DNA from: Rhizobium sp. NXC14
Lineage (GTDB): Bacteria; Pseudomonadota; Alphaproteobacteria; Rhizobiales; Rhizobiaceae
Length of the DNA: 64,000 nt
Direction of reading: 5' to 3'
NCBI RefSeq assembly: GCF_002117485.1
Contig: NZ_CP021032.1
Location: forward strand, 62,001 to 126,000
Shown: positions 25,260 to 34,279 of the stretch, in pieces
Layout of the letters: the number at the start of each line of letters is the position of its first letter
How positions within the stretch are numbered: the stretch's first letter is position 1
The notes under the pieces: model-generated
The model's input: only the letters and a program-made list of their open reading frames with translations
What the model was told of the DNA's origin: nothing
Databases searched by the model: none
Position numbers and translations under genes: made by a program

Positions 25260-27211
25260 TGCAAAAAGCCGCAGGATTGACATTCATGCCTCACCGCCTC
25301 GTGTCACCGAGAACCGCATCGCCGCAGGAGCTGGATGCCATGGTGCACGTACTCGACGGAGCGGATATCGTCGTTCATCGTTTCGACGGAACGATCACAC
25401 ACTGGTCGATCGGCTGCGAGAACATGTATGGCTGGGCACGAGAGGAAGCCGTCGGCGAGAAGGTCCATGAACTTCTGGCGACGAAGTTTCTCGAACCGGC
25501 GGAAAACATCCGCGATCAGCTGAAATCGCGCGGCTTCTGGCAGGGCGAAATCATTCATCGCCACAAGAGCGGTCATGACATTCACGTCGCATCGCGCTGC
25601 GTGCTGGTCAGCCTGCCGGACGGAGAGCTTACGGTCATCCAGACAAACAGCGATGTCAGCGCACTGAGGCAAGCTCAAGAGGCGGTCAAGTCGCGTGAGG
25701 CGCATCTCAGCTCAATCCTCGACACCGTACCCGATGCGATGGTGGTGATCGACCATAAGGGAAAGGTTCTGTCATTCAGCAAAGCTGCTGAAAAGCTGTT
25801 CGGAATGCCCGCGGATGAGATTTGCGGCCGTAACGTCAGCAACCTGATGCCCACCCCCTACCGTGAAGCGCATGACGGCTATATCGACCACTATATCGAA
25901 ACCGGCGAGAAGCGCATTATCGGCTACGGGCGCGTCGTAACCGGACAGCGGGCCGACGGCTCACAATTCCCCATGGAACTGCACGTTGGAGAGGCGACGG
26001 CCAACGGCGAGCGGATTTTCACCGGTTTTGTCCGCGACTTGACGAGCCGCTTCAGGATCGAGGAGGATCTTCGCCAGGCGCAAAAGATGGAGGCGATCGG
26101 ACAGCTGACCGGGGGCCTTGCGCATGACTTCAATAATCTCCTGACCGTCATCAGCGGCAACCTCGAAATGATCGAGGACAAGCTGCCGCCTGGCAGTCTT
26201 CGGGACATTCTCAAGGAAGCCCAGTCCGCCGCGCAGGACGGAGCGATCCTGACCGGGCAGCTGCTGGCCTTCGGCCGCCGGCAGCCGCTGAACCCCAAGC
26301 ATGCCGATCTCGGTCAGCTCGTGAGCGGCTTTTCGGATCTGCTACGGCGAACGCTCGGCGAAAATATCAAGCTGTCGACCGTCATTGACGGGTCGGGCCT
26401 CGACGTGCTCGTCGACAGCTCACAGCTCCAGAACGCCATTCTGAACATCGCCCTCAACGCAAGGGACGCGATGCCGAGGGGCGGCAGTCTGACGACGACG
26501 ATCTCGCGCGTCCATCTCGACGCAGATTATGCCAAGATGTTCCCGGAGGTGCGCAGCGGCAACTTCGTCCTCATTGCCATGACGGATACTGGCATCGGTA
26601 TGACCGAGGAGGTCAGGAAGCGCGCGATAGAACCATTTTTCACAACCAAGGAAGTCGGCTCCGGCACGGGGCTCGGGCTCAGCATGGTCTATGGTTTCGT
26701 CAAGCAGTCGGGCGGGCATCTGCAGCTTTACAGCGAGGTGGGGCGCGGCACGACAGTCAGGATATATCTGCCTGCCATCAGTGACGCAAAGCCTCGGGAG
26801 CCGGCGTCGGATCTTGACAGCGGCGAGAGCCAGCTGCCGCGCGGCGACGAAACAGTGCTGGTCGTGGAGGATGACGCCCGCGTCCGCCGCGTGGCCGTCG
26901 CCAGGCTGGCGTCAATGGGCTACACGGTGCGTGAAGCCGAAAACGGCCACCGCGCACTCGACCTCCTGCGGGAGAACCCCGGCGTCGCGCTCCTGTTCAC
27001 CGACATCGTCATGCCGGGCGGGATCACCGGTGACGAACTCGCACGGGAAGTGCGGGTTATGCGGCCAGACATCGCGGTTCTGTTCACGTCAGGATATTCC
27101 GAGCCGGGTCTTGTGGAAAAAGGCACCGTTCCCGGCGCACAGTGGCTGCGTAAGCCCTATACCGCCAAAGAACTGGCCTTGAAGATCCGCGAGCTTCTCG
27201 ACGCGAAGTGA
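25259..27211 (+). CDS. fixL: hybrid oxygen sensor kinase FixL
   Basis: A 650-residue soluble sensor: N-terminal PAS (about residues 25-135), haem PAS (about 140-262), HisKA with GGLAHDFNNLL (phospho-acceptor H289), HATPase (NIALNARDAM, DTGIGM, GTGLGLSM) and C-terminal receiver (VVEDDARVR, acceptor D582). The haem PAS keeps the proximal ligand in EAHDGYI (H205) and the oxygen-contacting arginine in IIGYGR (R225), in register with H200 and R220 of B. japonicum FixL. The fused receiver and the absence of a fixJ partner match hybrid FixL of R. leguminosarum and R. etli. Oxygen binding should inhibit the kinase. The start overlaps the fixK stop. Confidence 0.93.
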   Translation: MQKAAGLTFMPHRLVSPRTASPQELDAMVHVLDGADIVVHRFDGTITHWSIGCENMYGWAREEAVGEKVHELLATKFLEPAENIRDQLKSRGFWQGEIIHRHKSGHDIHVASRCVLVSLPDGELTVIQTNSDVSALRQAQEAVKSREAHLSSILDTVPDAMVVIDHKGKVLSFSKAAEKLFGMPADEICGRNVSNLMPTPYREAHDGYIDHYIETGEKRIIGYGRVVTGQRADGSQFPMELHVGEATANGERIFTGFVRDLTSRFRIEEDLRQAQKMEAIGQLTGGLAHDFNNLLTVISGNLEMIEDKLPPGSLRDILKEAQSAAQDGAILTGQLLAFGRRQPLNPKHADLGQLVSGFSDLLRRTLGENIKLSTVIDGSGLDVLVDSSQLQNAILNIALNARDAMPRGGSLTTTISRVHLDADYAKMFPEVRSGNFVLIAMTDTGIGMTEEVRKRAIEPFFTTKEVGSGTGLGLSMVYGFVKQSGGHLQLYSEVGRGTTVRIYLPAISDAKPREPASDLDSGESQLPRGDETVLVVEDDARVRRVAVARLASMGYTVREAENGHRALDLLRENPGVALLFTDIVMPGGITGDELAREVRVMRPDIAVLFTSGYSEPGLVEKGTVPGAQWLRKPYTAKELALKIRELLDAK

Positions 27212-27275
27212 CTTCGGGCCTGTTGCCATTGTCGGCAGACAGACAAAAACCTGATCCCCAGCTTTTTTCGCGAAT

Positions 27276-27289
27276 TTGATGGGGGTCAA
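27276..27289 (+). promoter_or_regulatory. FixK/FNR box before pseudoazurin
   Basis: TTGATGGGGGTCAA; predicted transcript start near 27324, 38 bases before the ATG at 27362. Confidence 0.8.
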
Positions 27290-27361
27290 AGAACCGGATT
27301 CCGGCATCTCCTAAGACCGGTTCACGCGGCGGATGGAGCCTCGCAGAACAGGAGATTGCAC

Positions 27362-27805
27362 ATGCGTTTGAAATTCGGTCTGATCGCTGCAGCGGCAGCC
27401 TTGATTGCCTCGGCAGCGCCCTTGATGGCCGCCGACCACCAGGTTCAGATGCTTAACAAGGGCGCGGACGGCGCAATGGTGTTCGAGCCCGGCTTCTTGA
27501 AGATCGCCCCCGGCGACACTGTCACCTTCATCCCTACCGACAAGAGCCACAACGTCGAGACCTTCAAGGGCCTCATTCCGGATGGCGTCGCCGAATTCAA
27601 ATCCAAGCCGAACGAACAGTATCAGGCGAAATTCGATGTTCCCGGCGCCTATATATTGAAATGCACGCCGCATGTCGGCATGGGCATGGTTGCCTTGATC
27701 CAGGTCGGCGACAGCCCGGCCAATCTCGAAGCCATCAAAAAGGCAAAGGTGCCGAACATGGTACGCAAGCGGCTCGACGCCGATCTTGCCAATCTCACCC
27801 AGTAA
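27362..27805 (+). CDS. pseudoazurin
   Basis: A 147-residue blue copper protein with Sec signal peptide (residues 1-23, cleavage after PLMAA). Copper ligands are visible: His in DKSHNVETF, then Cys, His and Met in [14 protein letters not shown]. The fold spacing is that of pseudoazurin, a periplasmic electron carrier usually serving nitrite or nitrous oxide reductases; here, beside a cbb3 oxidase and behind a FixK box, it may feed microaerobic respiration. AGGAG 7 bases before the ATG fixes the start. No denitrification genes are in the window. Confidence 0.9.
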   Translation: MRLKFGLIAAAAALIASAAPLMAADHQVQMLNKGADGAMVFEPGFLKIAPGDTVTFIPTDKSHNVETFKGLIPDGVAEFKSKPNEQYQAKFDVPGAYILKCTPHVGMGMVALIQVGDSPANLEAIKKAKVPNMVRKRLDADLANLTQ

Positions 27806-27940
27806 TCAATGACCGGCGCGGATGGCCGCACTCGCGCGCCATCCCGCACGATGGAGAACCCGCCTTGCCTTCGCCGGTGGCGGCCGTTCAAGACTGCGCT
27901 GCGGCTCAGGCTGCCGGCGATCGCCCGGCTCTGATGCAGG

Positions 27941-29296
27941 TCAGGCGGCCTTGCTGTGCTTGCGTCCGTGCGAGCCGAAATAGGCGTCGAACGCCGCCGC
28001 GACTGCACGGACCATGAAGCGTGCGTCTCGGGATACGACGATCCGCTCGCCGCTCATTGTCGCAACGCCGTCCGCCATCAGCTCACCGAGACGGTCGTTG
28101 CGCTCAACAAGGAAGCGGGTGTCGAAACCCGTTCCGCTGCTCACACTTCCGAGGTCGACTTCGAAATCGCACATCAGCCGTTCGATGATTCTCGCCCGAA
28201 GCTTGTCCTCTTGGCTGAGAAGATAGCCTTTGGCGGTGGGCAGGACGCCAGAGGCAATCCGCTCCGCATAAAGACCCAGAGGCACGTGGTTCTGCATATA
28301 GCCACTCGGTAGCCGGCCGATCGCGGAAGCGCCGAGGCCGATGAGATTATCGCAGTCATCCGTGCTGTAGCCCTGGAAGTTTCGTCTCATCGTGCCGTTG
28401 CGTGCGGCGAACGCCAGCTGATCCTCCGGCAAGGCAAAGTGGTCGAGCCCGATACGCACATATCCGGCTTGTTGAAGCTCCTGGGCGATGGCTTCCGCCT
28501 GCTCGTTGCGCTGTTTTGCGTCTGGTAGCGATGCTTCGTCGATCAGACGTTGATGCTTCTTGAAGGAGGGTATGTGGGCGTAACCGAAAACAGCGAAACG
28601 TTCCGGACGCAGCTCCGCGGCAAGGCGGACGGTTTCCACACAGGATCGGACAGTCTGCTTCGGGAGGCCATAGATCAGGTCGAAATTGATGCTTGTCACG
28701 CCTGCGGAGCGCAACGCGGTGAGCGCCATCTCAGTCTGCTCGAATGACTGCAGCCGATTGGTTGCCGCCTGCACGACCGGGTCGAAGCTCTGGACCCCGA
28801 GGCTCGCGCGATCGACACCGTTTTCGAAGAGCGCATCGATCATGGGGGCGGCCAATGTGCGCGGGTCGATCTCGATTGCCACGCTGGCATCCGCTTCGAA
28901 GGCGAAGGCGCTCCGGAGCTTTGCCATCAGAGCGGAGAATTCCTGCGGCTTCATGATCGTCGGCGTGCCGCCGCCCAAGTGCACGTTTCTGACGGGCACG
29001 TCGTTGCCGGCGGCAAAGGAAACGAGCTCGATCTCCTGGCTCATCACATCAAGATATTCGACGACCGGAGCATCCTGCCGGGTGATGGTCGTGTGACAGC
29101 CGCAGTACCAGCACATCGAACGGCAGTATGGTAGGTGGAGATAGACCGAGACTGGTCCGGCCTCTCCGATTTCGGCAAGGCCGGCGGCATATTCATCCGG
29201 TCCGACGGCTGCTGAAAAAGCCGGCGCCGTTGGATAACTCGTGTAACGCGGAAGCCGTGCATCGCCGTATTTTGCGACAAGATCGTCGGGCATCAT
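27941..29296 (-). CDS. hemN: oxygen-independent coproporphyrinogen III dehydrogenase
   Basis: A 451-residue radical-SAM enzyme that decarboxylates coproporphyrinogen III to protoporphyrinogen without oxygen. The cluster motif CRSMCWYCGC (the family's C-x3-C-x2-C followed by C) lies at about residue 60 after YLHLPY; GGGTPT follows. AAGGAA precedes the ATG at 29296 (MMPDDLVAKYGDARLPRYTSYPTAP); the longer frame to 29653 is not supported. It complements hemA in supplying haem at low oxygen. A FixK box lies 175-188 bases upstream, shared with a divergent gene. Confidence 0.95.
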   Translation of the reverse strand: MMPDDLVAKYGDARLPRYTSYPTAPAFSAAVGPDEYAAGLAEIGEAGPVSVYLHLPYCRSMCWYCGCHTTITRQDAPVVEYLDVMSQEIELVSFAAGNDVPVRNVHLGGGTPTIMKPQEFSALMAKLRSAFAFEADASVAIEIDPRTLAAPMIDALFENGVDRASLGVQSFDPVVQAATNRLQSFEQTEMALTALRSAGVTSINFDLIYGLPKQTVRSCVETVRLAAELRPERFAVFGYAHIPSFKKHQRLIDEASLPDAKQRNEQAEAIAQELQQAGYVRIGLDHFALPEDQLAFAARNGTMRRNFQGYSTDDCDNLIGLGASAIGRLPSGYMQNHVPLGLYAERIASGVLPTAKGYLLSQEDKLRARIIERLMCDFEVDLGSVSSGTGFDTRFLVERNDRLGELMADGVATMSGERIVVSRDARFMVRAVAAAFDAYFGSHGRKHSKAA

Positions 29297-29470
29297 CACA
29301 TTTCCTTTCAAAAAGCAGGATGCTTTATGCCCAGGGGCCGCACGGTCTTCCTTGTTCCAAATCAATGATGTTGCCGTCGCCGCGAAATCATCCAGATATT
29401 TGTACATTGCCTTAAAGCCGTCGCGGGTGGTCCCGGGGCGGATGTTCGGTGCCGTCACCGCCCTTTCGAT

Positions 29471-29484
29471 TTGATCGAGGTCAA
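29471..29484. promoter_or_regulatory. FixK/FNR box, divergent hemN / DUF1488-like
   Basis: TTGATCGAGGTCAA. For the rightward gene the predicted start is near 29519, 43 bases before its ATG, a better fit than for hemN (about 140-base leader), though it may serve both. Confidence 0.75.
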
Positions 29485-29561
29485 AGCGTCTTTTGACCGG
29501 CGTCGTAACCTGGAAAACTGGAATAGGCCGCAGCGACGAACCAATGATCCGGAGCGATGGA

Positions 29562-29903
29562 ATGCCATATGAAATCGTCACAGCAAGTCTCGATGCGAAA
29601 GACAAGTCAGGGCATATCGATGTGCGGTTCGGGCCCGACATGAAGACCGTCATCGTGTCCCGGAGGGCATTGCTGTCCGTTGCGTCGCCGCCGCGGGCAA
29701 CCGAATTCCGCCTTCTTCAATACGTTGACACTTTCTGCCAGATAGCCGCGCGCCGCCTTGCCTTAACGAGCGGCAACACGATTCTGATTACGGCGAACGA
29801 TGTCCGCGGATGGCTCTGCGCATGGCAGTCCTCGCCGGCCCCCGTCCCGATGCCGGCGAAACGCCATTGGCTGCACGACGCCAGACCTGCAAATCCGACC
29901 TGA
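29562..29903 (+). CDS. DUF1488-like small protein
   Basis: A 113-residue soluble protein. VIVSRRALLSVASPP, then a helix (FRLLQYVDTFCQIAARRL) and ILITANDVRGW give the outline of DUF1488 proteins (residue recognition, not a search). It is clearly similar to the protein at 43764-44018, which has VVIDRQALLEVAQPP in the same place. GGAG 7 bases before the ATG supports this start; the TTG at 29493 is less likely. Expected to be induced with the fix genes through the box at 29471. Function unknown. Confidence 0.6.
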   Translation: MPYEIVTASLDAKDKSGHIDVRFGPDMKTVIVSRRALLSVASPPRATEFRLLQYVDTFCQIAARRLALTSGNTILITANDVRGWLCAWQSSPAPVPMPAKRHWLHDARPANPT

Positions 29904-30023
29904 GTGGATTTGCGGCTTCCGATGAGGACAACGCCGGCCGGCTGGTGACACCAACTTGAGGGGCATGTTAAAGACGATGCCACTGAATACGATCTGTAAC
30001 GAGCAAGGCTTGGCGGATGGACG

Positions 30024-30749
30024 ATGGCAGCACTTCAACATGACGCGCATCTTCTCGTCGTCGACGACGATCCGCGCATTCGGCAGATGTTGACGCGCTA
30101 TTTCGAGGATGAGGGTTACACGGTCTCTTCCGCCGCTGACGGCACCGAGATGCGCGTGCGCCTGCGCCAGCAGAATTTCGACGCCGTGCTGCTCGACCTC
30201 GTTCTTCCCGGCGGCGCCGACGGCCTTGATCTTGCCCGTGAAATCCGCGCCCAATCCGACGTGCCGATCATGATGCTGACGGGCCGCGACGACGTCGTCG
30301 ATCGAATCGTCGGTCTGGAGGTCGGCGCTGACGATTACATCGCCAAGCCCTTCCATCTCCGGGAGGTCCATGCGCGCCTGAAATCGATCCTGCGCCGCCG
30401 GCAAGCTCCTGCGCGCAGCGCCGAGGCGGCCAGCGAGGAGATCATCGGCTTCGAGGACTGGAAGCTCAATCTCAGCCGCAGACAGCTTTTCGATCCGGAA
30501 GGCACGGAAATCGAGTTGACGACCGGCGAGTTCGATATGCTCACGACCTTAGTCCGGCATGCCGGACGCGTTCTGACCCGCGACGTGCTGATGGACCTGA
30601 CCCGGGGCCGAAGCCTCGAAGCTTTCGACCGGACGATCGATGCCCAGATCGTCCGGCTGCGGCGCAAGATCGAGACGGACCCGAAGAAGCCGCAATTCAT
30701 CAAGGCCGTGCGCGGCGTCGGCTACGTCTTTACCGCAAGGCTGAATTGA
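30024..30749 (+). CDS. fxkR: OmpR-type response regulator, FxkR-like
   Basis: A 241-residue regulator with receiver domain (acidic pocket VVDDDPR, acceptor D58 in LLDLVLPGG, Lys in YIAKPF) and C-terminal winged helix (ELTTGEFDMLTTLVRHAGRVLTRDVL ... IKAVRGVGYVF). No histidine kinase is adjacent. In R. etli CFN42 an OmpR-family protein, FxkR, links hybrid FixL to fixK, and its gene lies near fixK and fixL; gene order and family make this the likely counterpart, though identity is inferred from context. It would bind the GTTAC repeat upstream of fixK. Confidence 0.75.
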   Translation: MAALQHDAHLLVVDDDPRIRQMLTRYFEDEGYTVSSAADGTEMRVRLRQQNFDAVLLDLVLPGGADGLDLAREIRAQSDVPIMMLTGRDDVVDRIVGLEVGADDYIAKPFHLREVHARLKSILRRRQAPARSAEAASEEIIGFEDWKLNLSRRQLFDPEGTEIELTTGEFDMLTTLVRHAGRVLTRDVLMDLTRGRSLEAFDRTIDAQIVRLRRKIETDPKKPQFIKAVRGVGYVFTARLN

Positions 30750-30809
30750 CGATTTCTGGAGATGGCGAGGCTGACACGCCTCGCCCAATTCCTCTGCGAC
30801 GTCCAAGCA

Positions 30810-31736
30810 TCAGGAGCCGAGCAAGGTGGTGATCTCGGCGCGAGAAGGCATGGCGGGAGCCGTGCCCGGCCGTGTTACCGCAATTGCGGCGGTCGCGCAG
30901 CCGAAACGGACGGCCTGGATTGGCGCCTGGCCTTCCGAAATCGCCGTCGCGAACCCGCCAAGGAAGGCGTCGCCGGCCCCGGTTGTGTCGATGACATTTC
31001 CCGCCGAAAAGGCGGGCACGAATTCGCTCTGCCCGGCGGTGTGATAGAACGCGCCGCGGGCGCCGAGCGTGATGACCGCTGCTTTCGCACCCCGATCGAC
31101 CAGGGTGCGTGCCGCTGCACGTGCCTGCTCATCGGTTTCGATCGCATGGCCCACCAATTCCGCTGCTTCAACTTCGTTCGGAACGATGAAATCGCACAGG
31201 CCATAGATGCTGTCCGGGATGGCGCTGGCCGGCGCCGGGTTGAAGATCGTTGTGGCCCCTGCCCCCTTGGCGATTGACAGGCCGTGCAAGGCCGCTTCCA
31301 GCGGTTGTTCGAGCTGTGTCATGAAGATGGCGGCGCTTTCGATCGCCGCGCGGCTCGCTTCGACATCTTCGATGCCGATCAGCCCCGCGGCGCCCGGCAC
31401 CACGATGATGGCGTTGTCGCCGCTTATCTCGTCGACGAAGATGAAGGCAGCGCCCGTGGAAACCCCTTCCATCTTCATCACATTGGCCGTCACACCCGCT
31501 TCGGCATAGGCCGCCAGCGCCATCGCGCCGAACGCATCGTTGCCAACCCGGGAAATGAAGGTCACCTTGCCGCCGGCCTTTGCCGCGGCGATCGCCTGGT
31601 TGGAGCCCTTGCCTCCCGGCCCGAGGGTGAAACCAGACCCCATCAGCGTCTCGGCGATATGGGGCAGGCGTTTTGCCTTATATGCTGTGTCGGCAGCAAA
31701 AATTCCCAGGATGACGATCCCGCTTTTCTCGTTCAT
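30810..31736 (-). CDS. PfkB-family sugar kinase (ribokinase-like)
   Basis: A 308-residue cytosolic kinase. The glycine-rich GPGGKGSNQAIAAAK near the N-terminus and the C-terminal DTTGAGDAFLGGFATA with catalytic Asp and anion hole are diagnostic of ribokinases. It phosphorylates a free sugar using ATP. The ATG overlaps the stop of the mutarotase gene (ATGA), so the two are coupled and probably act on the same sugar. Ribose is the default guess, but the linked transporter is not of the ribose (CUT2) type. Last gene of the leftward sugar operon. Confidence 0.88.
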   Translation of the reverse strand: MNEKSGIVILGIFAADTAYKAKRLPHIAETLMGSGFTLGPGGKGSNQAIAAAKAGGKVTFISRVGNDAFGAMALAAYAEAGVTANVMKMEGVSTGAAFIFVDEISGDNAIIVVPGAAGLIGIEDVEASRAAIESAAIFMTQLEQPLEAALHGLSIAKGAGATTIFNPAPASAIPDSIYGLCDFIVPNEVEAAELVGHAIETDEQARAAARTLVDRGAKAAVITLGARGAFYHTAGQSEFVPAFSAGNVIDTTGAGDAFLGGFATAISEGQAPIQAVRFGCATAAIAVTRPGTAPAMPSRAEITTLLGS

Positions 31737-32194
31737 CGCACCGCCTCTTCCGCTGGAATGACGCCCTTGGTCAAAAGGAAGCATCCATAGAACCGCAATT
31801 CCCCGGTTGCGATTACGCAATAGGCCTTTTTGGCGATTTCGTAGAACGCCATGCGTTCGATGGGATACATCGGCGACGGCTTGCCTTCGGCGCGGTCGAC
31901 GATCGCCTGTACTTCCTGTTGAATCGGCGGAATTTCATCCGGTTTGCCGATCACTTCCATGCGGCCGACCGAAGGCTGGATCGGCGTGTCCAAAGGCAAG
32001 ACCGAAAGGACCGCGTCGATCGCCTGCGGTGCGGGAATATTTTCCATGGTCAGCAGTCTACCCAGGCGCGTCTGACGGGCGATCGAATCCGATGGAAAAT
32101 TCATGTCGGAGATGACGAGATAATCGCCATGTCCCATGTTGCAAAGCGCTTGAAGAATGTCGCCGTTGAGTTCGGCCCGAATTCCCTTGAGCAT
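31733..32194 (-). CDS. FucU/RbsD-family sugar mutarotase
   Basis: A 153-residue protein of the RbsD/FucU family, which interconverts sugar anomers. Family markers are MGHGDYLVISDMNFP near the N-terminus (catalytic-site His and Asp) and FYEIAKKAYCVIATGELRFYGCFLLTKGV at the C-terminus; the latter ending is closer to FucU than to RbsD. It would supply the anomer used by the downstream kinase. Start chosen at MLKGIRAEL; the frame extends to 32239 without support. Confidence 0.88.
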   Translation of the reverse strand: MLKGIRAELNGDILQALCNMGHGDYLVISDMNFPSDSIARQTRLGRLLTMENIPAPQAIDAVLSVLPLDTPIQPSVGRMEVIGKPDEIPPIQQEVQAIVDRAEGKPSPMYPIERMAFYEIAKKAYCVIATGELRFYGCFLLTKGVIPAEEAVR

Positions 32195-32300
32195 TGATCT
32201 TCCATCCTTTCTCTGGCCGGAGCCCCGGCCGTGCTTCAATTTCTGTGTCCGGCGATATCCGCCTTGGAGTGCCCTGCGCGCTGTTCCGGACGCTTAGGAT

Positions 32301-33350
32301 CTACGCATCGGGCTTTCCGACAACCGATTCCGATTTTCGGGCCGCTGCGCCAGGTTGCGGGCACGGGCCGCTCGAACCGCGCACGATCAGCGATCCGTCC
32401 ACCATTTCGTCGCCCTTGCCCGGCGGTTCTTCGAGGAGAAGGCTGACCGCGCGCCGCGCCAACATGTCGGCCGGCTGGCGAATGGTTGTCAGCCGCGGCA
32501 CCACCAGATTGGCAAGCGAGATGTCGTCGAACCCTGTGACGGAAAGTTTTCGCGGCACGTCGATCTTGAGGTCGCGGGCAGCGCGTAAAGCGCCGATCGC
32601 CTGCTGGTCGCTGGCGGCCGCAATCGCCGTTGGCCGGTTCTGCGGCGGGCGTGAAAGCAGCTCGCGGGCGATTCTTTCACCGGATTCGTAGTCGAACCTG
32701 CCATGGGCAATTTCCAGTTCGGCAGGCTCGCCGGTTTTGCCGAAGCCGTCCATGCGGCTGACAAAGGCCTCTTTGCGCATGCGCCCTGCTTCAGTGTCGG
32801 TCGGCCCGGCAATATAGGCGATGCGCCGGTGCCCTAGCCCATAGAGATGATCGGCAATCAGCGTGGCCGCCTGCGCATGGTTGGTCGACACCAGGGGAAA
32901 GGTGCCGAAGCGCCGGTCCAGCGATATGACCGGCACCGAGGCTGGCAGATCGAGACCTGAACCGTCGCTCGAAGCCACCACGATGATGCCGCGCACTGAT
33001 CGGTCGAGAAAAGCCGAAACATGGCTCTGCTCCGCCTCGCTGTCGTTATGCGAGCTTGCCAGCATCAGGCTGTGACCGCATTCGAGCGCCGCGCGCTCGA
33101 CGCTTGCCGCAAGCTGCGCAAAAAAAGGGTTGGTGATGTCGGGAACGACGAGGCCGATCACGTCGGTTCTGCTGGTGCGCAAGGCTCGTGCAGTCACGTT
33201 CGGCCGGTAACCGAGCGCCGAAATGGCGTCGTTGACCCTTTCACGGAGCATGGGTTTGACCGCGGCTTCGCCCGACAGAACACGCGAAACTGTGCCCACG
33301 GAGACGCCCGCATATTCGGCGACATCCTTGACTGTGGGCATCTTTGCCAT
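32301..33350 (-). CDS. LacI-family repressor
   Basis: A 349-residue regulator. N-terminal LacI helix-turn-helix with hinge (TVKDVAEYAGVSVGTVSRVLSGEAAV) and a periplasmic-binding-like effector domain (VIGLVVPDITNPFFAQLA ... HRRIAYIAGP). It lies 17 bases after the second permease gene and so is transcribed within the operon it probably controls. The operators are likely the two ATGAAACGTTTCAT palindromes upstream of the binding-protein gene. The effector should be the transported sugar or its phosphate. Confidence 0.9.
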   Translation of the reverse strand: MAKMPTVKDVAEYAGVSVGTVSRVLSGEAAVKPMLRERVNDAISALGYRPNVTARALRTSRTDVIGLVVPDITNPFFAQLAASVERAALECGHSLMLASSHNDSEAEQSHVSAFLDRSVRGIIVVASSDGSGLDLPASVPVISLDRRFGTFPLVSTNHAQAATLIADHLYGLGHRRIAYIAGPTDTEAGRMRKEAFVSRMDGFGKTGEPAELEIAHGRFDYESGERIARELLSRPPQNRPTAIAAASDQQAIGALRAARDLKIDVPRKLSVTGFDDISLANLVVPRLTTIRQPADMLARRAVSLLLEEPPGKGDEMVDGSLIVRGSSGPCPQPGAAARKSESVVGKPDA

Positions 33351-33367
33351 GTTCAAACGTCCCGCGG

Positions 33368-34279
33368 CTATTTTACCGCTCCTGCGGTCATCCCGGCGAT
33401 AATGTGCTTTTCCAACACGACGCCGACGATGACCAGCGGAAGGATACCGGCGGTGGAAAGGGCGGCCATCGACCACCAGTTGATGCCCTGGCTGCCTGTC
33501 TGGCTGGCAATCATCACCGGCAGCGTGTTCGTATTGGTGGAAGTCAGCAATGCGGCGAAGAAATATTCATTCCAGCACAGGATCAGCGCCAAAAGGAAGG
33601 CGGCAACCATGCCCGGCAGAACGAGCGGCACGATGATGCGGGCAAACGCTCCCCAGACCGACAGGCCGTCGACCAGCGCGGCTTCCTCGAGCTCGACCGG
33701 TATGGTGGCGAACTGGTCGCGCATGATCCAGACGACGATCGGCAGAACCATCAGCGTATAAACGGCGATCATGCCGGCATAGGTGTCGAGCAGCGCCAGT
33801 TCCTTGTAGAGAACCAGGAATGGCAGGGCGAGGACGACAGGCGGCATAATCAGCTGTGACAGGAAGAAGAAGGAAATGTCGGAATTGCGCATATGGCCGA
33901 ATTTGTAGGAGAAGCGGCTGAGGCCGTAGGCGGCGAGCGACCCGAGCACGACCGCAAGTGCGGATGCCGTGACGGAGATGATGACGCTGTTCCAGAGCCT
34001 GCGCATGAACTCGTCACGCACGGTCGAGATCTGGGGAATCGTATCGGGAGAGAGGCCGAGCGAGCGCCAGCCGAGCCAGTTGGGCGCGAAATTGAACCAG
34101 GGGATCAGATTGCCCCGCATGACATCTGCGGCTGTCTTGAATGAGGTTGAAATCGTCCAAAACAGCGGGAAGATGCAGACACAGGCCCAGATGACGAGCA
34201 GGCCGTAAATGGCCAAACGCATGGCCCACCAGCGAATGCGTTGGCCCCGTCCATATTTTTCGAAATCGATGCGAACCAT
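33368..34279 (-). CDS. sugar ABC transporter permease (MalG type)
   Basis: A 303-residue inner-membrane permease with about six helices and the EAA loop contacting the ATPase (ELEEAALVDGLSVWGAFARIIVPLVLPG). It belongs to the CUT1 carbohydrate uptake class. Its ATG overlaps the stop of the upstream permease by one base. The C-terminal AGMTAGAVK ending is typical of MalG-type permeases. Confidence 0.92.
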   Translation of the reverse strand: MVRIDFEKYGRGQRIRWWAMRLAIYGLLVIWACVCIFPLFWTISTSFKTAADVMRGNLIPWFNFAPNWLGWRSLGLSPDTIPQISTVRDEFMRRLWNSVIISVTASALAVVLGSLAAYGLSRFSYKFGHMRNSDISFFFLSQLIMPPVVLALPFLVLYKELALLDTYAGMIAVYTLMVLPIVVWIMRDQFATIPVELEEAALVDGLSVWGAFARIIVPLVLPGMVAAFLLALILCWNEYFFAALLTSTNTNTLPVMIASQTGSQGINWWSMAALSTAGILPLVIVGVVLEKHIIAGMTAGAVK

